11,839 nt of DNA, taken from assembly GCA_964507195.1 (NCBI GenBank), contig CAZDPA010000127.1, forward strand, positions 1-11,839, written 5' to 3'. The position numbers and the translations under genes were made by a program. Under the pieces are notes generated by a model, which did no database searches, was not told where the DNA came from, and saw only the letters and a list, made by a program, of their open reading frames with translations. Source of the stretch: Solimonas sp964507195. GTDB lineage: Bacteria > Pseudomonadota > Gammaproteobacteria > Nevskiales > Nevskiaceae. This document shows, piece after piece, positions 1 to 6,266 of the stretch (positions within the stretch are counted from its first letter, which is position 1; each line of letters starts with the position of its first letter).

Positions 1-123
1 GAAAGTCCCCATCGAACCCGCGACAAGCAAATTCGGGTTCGCCCAGCCGGGACACCGGCTGGCATGACATCGCGACGCGATGTCACCCGCAGGGTGAGCG
101 TAGCGAGTATTCCTGCTGCCGGC
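1..123. repeat. Structured repeat, copy 1 (170-bp period)
   Basis: This is the first of two near-identical 123-bp copies whose starts lie 170 bp apart; it may continue to the left of the window. It consists of hairpin-forming segments placed back to back. An 8-bp perfect stem pairs 13-20 with 34-41. A second 8-bp perfect stem pairs 43-50 with 55-62 around a GACA loop. A 10-bp stem pairs 65-74 with 76-85 around a single base. A 6-bp stem pairs 83-88 with 92-97 around GCA and overlaps the third, so those two would compete. The dense pairing and the lack of a convincing reading frame fit an intergenic REP-like element or a structured RNA. I do not recognise a named family. Confidence 0.85.
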
Positions 124-170
124 ACCATCGCCAAGTGCGCAAATTACGTTCGGGTGATACCGCGAGCGGC

Positions 171-293
171 GAAAGTCCCCATCGAACCCGCGACAAGCAA
201 ATTCGGGTTCGCCCAGCCGGGACACTGGCTGGCATGACATCGCGACGCGATGTCACCCGCAGGGTGAGCGCAGAGAGTATTCCTGCTGCCGGC
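171..293. repeat. Structured repeat, copy 2 (170-bp period)
   Basis: This copy matches 1-123 at 120 of 123 positions. The three differences are C56/T226, T101/C271 and C104/A274. The last two lie outside the stems. The first falls inside the second hairpin and turns a G-C pair into G-T, which is still a pair (G-U) in a plus-strand transcript. The 47 bp between the copies (124-170) occur once in the window and may belong to the full repeat unit or be a spacer. Similarity stops at 293, where ordinary intergenic sequence upstream of the receptor gene begins. Confidence 0.85.
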
Positions 294-376
294 TTCGAGA
301 CTCATTCTCTTTCAGGCAGTTTCAGGTGATTCGAGCGGGGTGCATTGGCTCGAATGCGAGATGAATCCGCCAAACC

Positions 377-407
377 GCGTCAGTTTTTTACGTGGACAAC
401 TGACCGC
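377..407. promoter_or_regulatory. Inverted repeat, possible operator or hairpin
   Basis: The perfect arms GTCAGTT (379-385) and AACTGAC (398-404) flank a 12-base centre. If C404 is bulged, GCG at 377-379 can also pair with CGC at 405-407, giving a 9-bp interrupted stem. It lies about 225 bp upstream of the receptor start, far for a simple operator at the candidate promoter but suitable for an activator site or a remnant element. The symmetry is seen directly; a regulatory role is inferred. Confidence 0.3.
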
Positions 408-510
408 ATGACTGTTTGCATTTGCCACGCTGCGGAACGTTCTTCACTCCAGAAAAATGCGGCAACGCACCATATGCCTAGTGGCTTTCACCCAGTTTTG
501 TTGCAGATTC

Positions 511-540
511 TTGACGCAGTTCACAAGCGAGGACTAGGCT
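511..540 (+). promoter_or_regulatory. Candidate sigma-70 promoter for the receptor gene
   Basis: TTGACG at 511-516 matches five of six bases of the -35 consensus. TAGGCT at 535-540 keeps only the T, A and final T of the -10 consensus, with 18-bp spacing. Transcription would begin near 547 and give a leader of roughly 80 bases containing the 571-596 hairpin. The -10 element is weak, so a regulator or another sigma factor may be involved. Confidence 0.3.
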
Positions 541-570
541 CGGGGCGACGTTGCAAAAAAGCCGCCAACT

Positions 571-596
571 GAACTTACCCGGGGGTAACCCTGTTC
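571..596 (+). promoter_or_regulatory. Small hairpin in the receptor leader
   Basis: TTACC (575-579) pairs with GGTAA (584-588) around CGGG. GAAC (571-574) can pair with GTTC (593-596) outside it, leaving a short bulge on one side. It sits 35 bp upstream of the ATG at 631. No run of T follows, so it is not a terminator. It may affect translation or message stability, or be chance symmetry. Confidence 0.25.
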
Positions 597-630
597 GGTT
601 GGACCGTCTCGTTCTCATGGGAGTGAACTG

Positions 631-3402
631 ATGGAAATTTCCAAGCGCAAGCGTGCGGGAGACATTTTTCTCCGCACCGCAATCGCAGCTGTAGTTACAA
701 GTAGTTTCGCGTCCGGCGCAGCGGTTGCGCAGGAAGCCGCCGCCGCGGCAGAGACTAAAGAAGCGACCAAGCTGGATACGATCGAGGTCACGGGTTCACG
801 CCTGACCCGCGCCGCCGTTGAAGGGGCGCTGCCGGTTTCGGTGATCGATCGCGCCTCGATCGAAGCGAGCGGCTTCACCTCTGTGGGTGATCTGCTGCGC
901 AACACCGTGTTCAACTCGTCCGGCGCGTTCCGCGCGCAGTCGGGCAGTTCGGCGCAGTCGCTGATTGCGGTTGATCTGCGTGGCCTCGGCTCCGAACGCA
1001 CACTGGTGCTGATCGATGGCCGCCGCGCGCCGAAGGCGCCGTTTGCCCCGACAGCGCAGGATCTCAACGCGGTGCCGCTGGCGGCCGTCGAGCGCGTCGA
1101 AATCCTCAAGGATGGTGCGTCCGCCATCTACGGCGCAGATGCGATCGGCGGTGTCGTCAACATCATCACGCGCAAGGATTTTGAAGGCGTCGAGATCAGC
1201 CACCAGCTCACGGGCACCGACCGCAAGGGCGGCGACGCCGAGCAGGGTTCGGTCACCCTGGGTGTCAACGGCGCGCGCGGCAATCTGGTCGTCGGCGCGT
1301 CCTACTTTAAGCGCGACATCATTTTCCAGCGCGACACGTTGTACTCCCCGCGGGGCGCGAGCTTCTACTCTAACAACCTCGTTATCTCGCGTGACGCGAA
1401 CCGCGACGGCGGATTTGGTACTCCGCAGGCAGATGGTTCGTTCGAATTCACCGACTCGCCCGATGACCCAGACAACGCTGATGGTCTGGACGACTTCTCA
1501 GGGGACGAGTACGTGTACGCAGCAGTCCCAGGCGGCTGCCCGAACAGCGACCCGGCGTTCTATCTGATTCCGAGCGGCCTGTGCGGTTACGACTTCGCGC
1601 TGGTGGCGGCGGACGAAGCCGAAATCGCCAATCAAGGTCTGTTCGCCAAGGGCACGTTCGAGATCAGCGATACCTGGAATGTTGGCGTCAATGCCAGCAT
1701 CAACCGTGCGAAGTCTTTTGGCCGTTACGCGCCGTCGCTGAATGACGTTCCGCTATCGGTACCAGCCGACAACCCGTTTCTGGACAACGAAAATATTGTG
1801 CCCTTGTTCGGTGCCAATGGTGGTCAGGTTGGCATTCCTGACGAGGAGCTGTATGCGGTGGCGCTGTACCATCGCTTCGCCGCGGCTGGCACTCGCGACA
1901 CGAGCACGGACGCCAACGTCTATGACATCAGCGGTATCTTCTCAGGCACGCTGTTCGGCGTTGCGGAAACCAACTTCGGCGCGCGCTACAACGAGTACAA
2001 GTTCTTCGAAACCGGGCGCAACTTCGCGCTGCTCCCGCGCGTCCAGAATTTCCTCAACGACGGTACCTATGATTTCCAGAATCCGCTGGGGAACGATGCG
2101 GACACTCTGGCAGCGATCCGGGCGACGACAGCACGCGTCTCGACCTGGACGACGCGCGAGGCTTTTGGCGACGTGCAGTTCCCGTTGTTCCAGATGTCCG
2201 GTGGCCAGGCAAAGCTGCTGGTCGGCTGGGAGTACCGAGAGGAGGGTTTCTCCGATCTGTATGACCAGCTGTCCGAAGTGGCAGGCACGATCGGCGGTTC
2301 GGCTGGCAATTCCGCAGCGCTTGACCGTCGCGTTCGCGCCTACTTCGCCGAAGCCGCGTTCCCGATCCTGGATAACCTCGAAATCGGTGCCGCGATCCGT
2401 AGCGACAATTATTCGGATTTTGGCAACGCCACGTCGCCGAAGCTCAGCGTCCGCTATCAGCCGATCACTCCGTTGACGCTCCGTGCGTCCTGGAGCGAGG
2501 GTTTCCGCGCCCCGACGTTGGATATCCTGAGTTCGAAGCCGGCGTTCTCGGCCGAGTCGATCACCAACGACCAGCAGACCTGCGAAGTCGGTGGGTTCAC
2601 CTGGGACGAAGCGGTGGCTACCTGTTTCAACCCCGACACCGGTGCTGTCCAGTCGGCGCAGGTCAACGCGACGCAGATCTCCAATCCGGATCTCGGTGCC
2701 GAGGACTCCGAGCAGTACAGCCTGGGCTTTGCCTATGATGTGACCTCGTGGTTCGACTTCTCGCTGGATTACTACAACATCGAGATCACCAACCGTATCG
2801 ACGAGTTCACCCCGCAGGAAATCCTCGACGCGATCCGTGTCGGCGATCCGGTGCCGGATGCTTTCGTGATCACCCGCGGCGCCACCGGCCGCATCACCGA
2901 CTTCATCTTCGGTTTTGCGAACAACGGCTCACTTGAAACCAGCGGTCTGGACTTCGAAGCGAACCTGAAGTTCGGTCTGGGCGATCTCGGCAATGTCGTC
3001 TCGCAGCTCCGTTATATCCACATCCTCGATTTTTCGGTCGATGGAGGACGTGACGAGATCGGCGATCCGGGTCTGCCGGAGGCACGCATGCAGGGCTCGA
3101 CGGAGTGGAAGATCTCCGACTTCGCGGTCGGTTGGAACTTCAACCTGATCGGTGATCAGGCGCAGACGGTGACATCCACCGGTGCGCGCAGCGGTCACAC
3201 GCCGACGTTCGTCTCGCATGACTTCCAGCTCTCGTACTCTGCGCCATGGAACGGCACGATCACCGCAGGTGTGATCAACGCCTTTGGCAAGGAGCCGGAT
3301 GCACGCTCGGCGGGCGCCGACCCGAACGGTCGTAGCTTCAACTACTACCTCTACGATCAGTACGGTGCGCAGCCGTACATCCGCTACACCCAGCGGTTCT
3401 GA
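631..3402 (+). CDS. TonB-dependent outer-membrane receptor
   Basis: This 923-residue protein is a complete TonB-dependent receptor: a 22-strand outer-membrane barrel that imports a scarce ligand using energy from TonB-ExbB-ExbD. A signal peptide ends near AVA|QE (residues 33/34). A TonB-box-like segment, DTIEV, lies at 49-53. The plug spans about 65-181 and shows the family hallmarks RGLGSERTLVLIDGRR, ERVEILKDGASAIYGADA and GGVVNIITR (173-181). The barrel fills the rest and ends in YTQRF, with the terminal Phe needed for BAM-dependent assembly. The predicted loops include an Asp-rich stretch at 275-293 and two closely spaced cysteine pairs (GGCPN to GLCGY, and QQTCEV to ATCFN) that could form disulfides. 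The start is supported by GGGAG 7 bp upstream; part of that sequence can pair with 614-616. The ligand cannot be told from sequence: siderophore, peptide, carbohydrate and vitamin are all possible. A strong terminator follows, so it is probably monocistronic. Confidence 0.95.
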   Translation: MEISKRKRAGDIFLRTAIAAVVTSSFASGAAVAQEAAAAAETKEATKLDTIEVTGSRLTRAAVEGALPVSVIDRASIEASGFTSVGDLLRNTVFNSSGAFRAQSGSSAQSLIAVDLRGLGSERTLVLIDGRRAPKAPFAPTAQDLNAVPLAAVERVEILKDGASAIYGADAIGGVVNIITRKDFEGVEISHQLTGTDRKGGDAEQGSVTLGVNGARGNLVVGASYFKRDIIFQRDTLYSPRGASFYSNNLVISRDANRDGGFGTPQADGSFEFTDSPDDPDNADGLDDFSGDEYVYAAVPGGCPNSDPAFYLIPSGLCGYDFALVAADEAEIANQGLFAKGTFEISDTWNVGVNASINRAKSFGRYAPSLNDVPLSVPADNPFLDNENIVPLFGANGGQVGIPDEELYAVALYHRFAAAGTRDTSTDANVYDISGIFSGTLFGVAETNFGARYNEYKFFETGRNFALLPRVQNFLNDGTYDFQNPLGNDADTLAAIRATTARVSTWTTREAFGDVQFPLFQMSGGQAKLLVGWEYREEGFSDLYDQLSEVAGTIGGSAGNSAALDRRVRAYFAEAAFPILDNLEIGAAIRSDNYSDFGNATSPKLSVRYQPITPLTLRASWSEGFRAPTLDILSSKPAFSAESITNDQQTCEVGGFTWDEAVATCFNPDTGAVQSAQVNATQISNPDLGAEDSEQYSLGFAYDVTSWFDFSLDYYNIEITNRIDEFTPQEILDAIRVGDPVPDAFVITRGATGRITDFIFGFANNGSLETSGLDFEANLKFGLGDLGNVVSQLRYIHILDFSVDGGRDEIGDPGLPEARMQGSTEWKISDFAVGWNFNLIGDQAQTVTSTGARSGHTPTFVSHDFQLSYSAPWNGTITAGVINAFGKEPDARSAGADPNGRSFNYYLYDQYGAQPYIRYTQRF

Positions 3403-3422
3403 TCAAAGAGTGGTTGCTTACG

Positions 3423-3451
3423 GAGGGCCCCTGCGGGGGCCCTCTTTTTTT
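3423..3451 (+). terminator. Rho-independent terminator of the receptor gene
   Basis: A 9-bp perfect stem, GAGGGCCCC (3423-3431) with GGGGCCCTC (3436-3444), closes a TGCG loop and is followed by seven T residues (3445-3451). It begins 20 bp after the receptor stop codon. The loop with its C-G closing pair is of the very stable UNCG type. It works only in the plus direction, because no T-run follows the stem on the other strand. Confidence 0.95.
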
Positions 3452-3466
3452 GGCTGTCTTCGTTTG

Positions 3467-3481
3467 TATGATCGCGTGATG
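3467..3481 (+). promoter_or_regulatory. Possible -10 element giving a leaderless methyltransferase message
   Basis: TATGAT at 3467-3472 matches five of six bases of the -10 consensus and lies 6 bp before the ATG at 3479. Transcription from it would begin at or next to the A of that ATG. No Shine-Dalgarno sequence is visible between the terminator at 3451 and the start codon, which fits leaderless translation. There is no good -35 hexamer at normal spacing, because that place is occupied by the T-run of the terminator. Confidence 0.3.
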
Positions 3482-4459
3482 GACGAATCCGATCTCGAGG
3501 CACGCGCACTGGCTTGGAGCCGGTACTGGCGCAGTGGTACCCGGCATTCCTGCGCGGGCTCGTTCACCGATCACTACGGCATCGCCACGCAAACCTTTTG
3601 GCGTGCCTGTTTCGAGCGCGTCGCAGCGGGCGATCGCGTACTGGAGCTGGGCTGTGGCAATGGCTCGCTGATCCGCTGGCTCGCGCAAGCCGGTACGCAA
3701 TGGCCGGCTTCTTATGATGCGATGGACCTCGCAGATCTGGACCAAAGCTGGCTGAGCGGACTGCCGGCGGGGCTGCGCGAGCGTGTCCATCTTCATCCGC
3801 GAACTGCGGCGACGCGCCTGCCATCGGCCGACGGCACCGTCACGCAGCTGGTCAGTCAATACGCACTTGAATATTTCGCGGATGATGCCTGCTGGAACGA
3901 GATGTCGCGTGTATTCGCGCCGCGTGCAACGCTGGCAGCGGTCATTCATCATCGCGGTTCGCACCTGTGCCGTCTGGCGCAGGCCGAGTCTGCGGACAGC
4001 CTCTGGTTGCTCGCGGATGATGGACCCCTGGATCGCGCGGCAGAGATGCTGAAGTGGCTGGCAATGTCGGCGAATCTGCGGGATGTCGACCCGCAGGCAG
4101 CGGCGGCGCGGCAGCGTTTCAACGCGACCTATGCGGTGGTCGCTGAGCGCATCGCTGCAGCCCCGTTCCCGGACCTGTTGCGCGATACTGCCGAACACAC
4201 GATGCGCATCCTGCAAGCGGTGCCAGCCAGCGGTGAGGCAGCAGCGCGGCAGGCCCTGGAAACCCTGCGCGGCGAACTGGCAGACAATCGACTGCGCGTG
4301 ACCGAGCTGGTGGATTGCGCACTGGATCGCGATGGTGTCGATGCATGGGCGGAGCGACTGCGCGAGATGGGGTTTCAGGCCGTCGAGGTCGGTGAGATCG
4401 TAGAGCAGGGATACTTGTTCGGCTGGCGCCTGATGGCCAGCCGCGGACGGACGGAATGA
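3479..4459 (+). CDS. Class I SAM-dependent methyltransferase
   Basis: This predicted 326-residue cytoplasmic enzyme transfers a methyl group from S-adenosylmethionine. The Rossmann-fold motif I is VLELGCGNGS, with the glycine-rich loop at residues 56-62. Asp83 in YDAMDLAD is the likely acidic residue that holds the SAM ribose. QYALEYF, about 70 residues further on, fits the later motif of the fold. The C-terminal half is helical, carries no recognisable second domain and probably shapes the substrate pocket. I chose ATG 3479 because the open frame upstream runs through the receptor terminator and the end of the receptor gene; GTG 3476 and TTG 3464 are alternatives, and none has a Shine-Dalgarno sequence. 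The stop overlaps the next start as ATGA (4456-4459), so translation of the sulfotransferase is probably coupled and both enzymes are likely made together. Substrate unknown. Confidence 0.85.
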   Translation: MDESDLEARALAWSRYWRSGTRHSCAGSFTDHYGIATQTFWRACFERVAAGDRVLELGCGNGSLIRWLAQAGTQWPASYDAMDLADLDQSWLSGLPAGLRERVHLHPRTAATRLPSADGTVTQLVSQYALEYFADDACWNEMSRVFAPRATLAAVIHHRGSHLCRLAQAESADSLWLLADDGPLDRAAEMLKWLAMSANLRDVDPQAAAARQRFNATYAVVAERIAAAPFPDLLRDTAEHTMRILQAVPASGEAAARQALETLRGELADNRLRVTELVDCALDRDGVDAWAERLREMGFQAVEVGEIVEQGYLFGWRLMASRGRTE

Positions 4460-6258
4460 ACAAAAACACCAGCGCACCCGTAGCGGCAACTCCGCGCGAA
4501 CGCCTGCAGCATGCCTTCAAGGAAATGAATGCCGGGCGCCTCGACGCCGCGCACCGCGAGTTCTTTTCGCTGTGCAGCGTGGCCGAGTGCAGCGCGGACG
4601 CCTATCGTGGCCTCGCGGCCATCTGCTGGCGGCGAGGGCAGCTCAAGCCAGCAGAGGACTATCTGCGACAGGCCATTGCGATCGCTGCCGATCATGCGGA
4701 CGCGCATGCGGATCTCGGTGCCGTGCTGATGGCTTCGCGTCAGTTCGCGCCTGCGCTGCCGCATTGGGAGCGCGTCGTTGCGTTGCGACCTGAGAGCCCC
4801 GATGCCTGGCACAACTACGGCAAATTGCTGGGTGACCTGCGGCAGCTGCAACCGGCATGTGCCGCGTTCGAGCGTTCGCTGTCGCTTGCACCGGATCGCA
4901 TCCCCACACTGACGACCTATGCGCGTGCGCTCGCGAACTGCGGCGATGAGGATGCTGCTGAAATCGTCTGGGAGCGCGTGATCGCACTGTCGCCGCAACG
5001 CTTTGAGGGTTACCAGGGACTCGCCGAAGTGCAGTTCCTGCGCGGCCAGCTGCAACGGGCGCAAAGTACCTATGCGCGCGGTGTCGACGCGGTGCCTGAC
5101 GCACCGGAGTTGCATATGGGCCTCGCGCAGCTGAAGGAGGATCACGGCGACCGTGAGGGCGCCGAGGCCGCGTTCCGCGAAGCTCTGCGGCTGCGTCCAG
5201 ACTGGCCGACGGCGCTCGAAGGTCTTCTGACCTTGATCCGCGGGAAGGCCGAACCGGAACTGATCGCGCGTGCGCGTGCGGTCGTTGACGATGCGCGGCG
5301 GCCGCCGCAGGATCGCGCCAATGTTGGCTTCGGACTCGGCAAAGCACTCGATGCGAAGGATCCGCAGGCTGCCTTTGCAGTCTGGGAAGCGGCGAACAAG
5401 GCGCGGCGCGCACAGATCGGTCCGTTCGACCGTCAGAAAACGACTGTACGTATTGACCGCACGATCGATGTCTTCACACCGCAGCAGATCGCCCGACTTG
5501 CGGGCATGGGTCATGCCGACGAGCGCCCGGTGTTCGTCCTCGGCATGCCGCGTAGCGGTACCTCGCTGGTCGAGCAGATACTGGCGGCACATCCGGACGC
5601 GACCGGCTACGGCGAACTGCCCGATATCTCGCGCATCGCACGCTCGATGCCGCAGCGCAGCGGCTCGATCCAGCGCTGGCCCGAAGCGCTGTCCGCCGTG
5701 AACGGTCAGACCCTGCAAGCAGCAGCGACCGGCTACCTGAACACACTGGAGCGCCGCAACTCCACTGCTGCGCGGCGACTGATCGACAAAGCCCCGCTCA
5801 ACTTTTTCCACGTGGGGCTCATCGCGCTGCTGTTCCCGAAGGCGCACATCGTCTGGTGCCGGCGCGACCCGCGCGACATCTGCATTTCCATCTACGGCGA
5901 AAATTTTGCACTGGAGCAGGCGTTTGCGACGGATCTTTCGGATCTTGGCTACTACTATGTCCAGTACATGCGGTTGATGCGCCACTGGCAGGCTGTTCTG
6001 CCGGGGCGTATCCATGAATGCGTCTATGAGCAACTGGTCGAGGCGCCCGAGGTCCAGGCGCGTGCATTGGTCGCCGCAGTGGGCCTGCCCTGGAACGAGG
6101 CCTGCCTCAGATTCCACGAGCAGGACCGTCCGGTGCTGACGCCCAGCCGCTGGCAGGTCCGGCAGCCGATGTACTCCAAGGCGGTGGGACGCTGGAAGCG
6201 CTATGAGCGATGGATCTCGCCGTTGATTGCGGCGCTCGGCGACGAGGTCGCTGGATGA
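4456..6258 (+). CDS. TPR repeat-sulfotransferase fusion protein
   Basis: This 600-residue protein joins an N-terminal array of about seven 34-residue tetratricopeptide repeats (roughly residues 12-285) to a PAPS-dependent sulfotransferase domain (about 350-590). The 5'-phosphosulfate-binding loop is FVLGMPRSGTS (360-370). The 3'-phosphate-binding segment is VWCRRDPRDICIS (466-478), with Arg470 and Ser478 as likely phosphate contacts. The C-terminal YSKAVGRWKRYE is typical of this bacterial family. TPRs usually bind protein partners, so the acceptor may be a protein or peptide, which would make it similar in concept to tyrosylprotein sulfotransferases; glycan or lipid acceptors cannot be excluded. 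There is no signal peptide, so it should act in the cytoplasm. It is translationally coupled to the methyltransferase by a 4-bp overlap and converges on the hydroxylase gene, leaving 8 bp between stops. Confidence 0.92.
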   Translation: MNKNTSAPVAATPRERLQHAFKEMNAGRLDAAHREFFSLCSVAECSADAYRGLAAICWRRGQLKPAEDYLRQAIAIAADHADAHADLGAVLMASRQFAPALPHWERVVALRPESPDAWHNYGKLLGDLRQLQPACAAFERSLSLAPDRIPTLTTYARALANCGDEDAAEIVWERVIALSPQRFEGYQGLAEVQFLRGQLQRAQSTYARGVDAVPDAPELHMGLAQLKEDHGDREGAEAAFREALRLRPDWPTALEGLLTLIRGKAEPELIARARAVVDDARRPPQDRANVGFGLGKALDAKDPQAAFAVWEAANKARRAQIGPFDRQKTTVRIDRTIDVFTPQQIARLAGMGHADERPVFVLGMPRSGTSLVEQILAAHPDATGYGELPDISRIARSMPQRSGSIQRWPEALSAVNGQTLQAAATGYLNTLERRNSTAARRLIDKAPLNFFHVGLIALLFPKAHIVWCRRDPRDICISIYGENFALEQAFATDLSDLGYYYVQYMRLMRHWQAVLPGRIHECVYEQLVEAPEVQARALVAAVGLPWNEACLRFHEQDRPVLTPSRWQVRQPMYSKAVGRWKRYERWISPLIAALGDEVAG

Positions 6259-6266
6259 GGTGATTG

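Larger units (their letters stand above)
294..630. other. Intergenic region upstream of the TonB-dependent receptor
   Basis: No convincing gene lies in these 337 bp. The one open frame (345-572) has no ribosome binding site, no recognisable domain and a composition unlike its neighbours. The region is less GC-rich than the flanking genes, as expected for regulatory DNA. It holds an inverted repeat at 377-407, a sigma-70-like promoter candidate at 511-540, a small hairpin at 571-596 and the receptor's Shine-Dalgarno sequence GGGAG at 619-623. I saw no convincing Fur box. Confidence 0.6.

Noticed and set aside
13..62. tRNA-like segment in the repeat (GGTTCG)
   Set aside because: The GGTTCG resembles a T-loop, but there is no acceptor stem, anticodon arm or D-arm at the right spacing.
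1..293. CRISPR array
   Set aside because: There are only two copies, each 123 bp long and made of several hairpins, with a single 47-bp interval and no cas genes; this is not CRISPR architecture.
135..329. A 64-codon frame running through repeat copy 2
   Set aside because: It extends from the spacer through the repeat into unrelated DNA; the conserved feature of the repeat is its stems, not a reading frame.
345..572. A 75-codon frame upstream of the receptor
   Set aside because: No ribosome binding site, no domain or signal peptide, and it spans the promoter candidate; better read as regulatory DNA.
3284..3478. Upstream extension of the methyltransferase by 65 codons
   Set aside because: The extension overlaps the end of the receptor gene in another frame and crosses its terminator, so translation from there is not plausible.
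3338..4489. A 383-codon open frame on the minus strand across the methyltransferase gene
   Set aside because: It runs through the receptor terminator and the receptor's 3' end, has no domain, and opposes a clear SAM methyltransferase frame.
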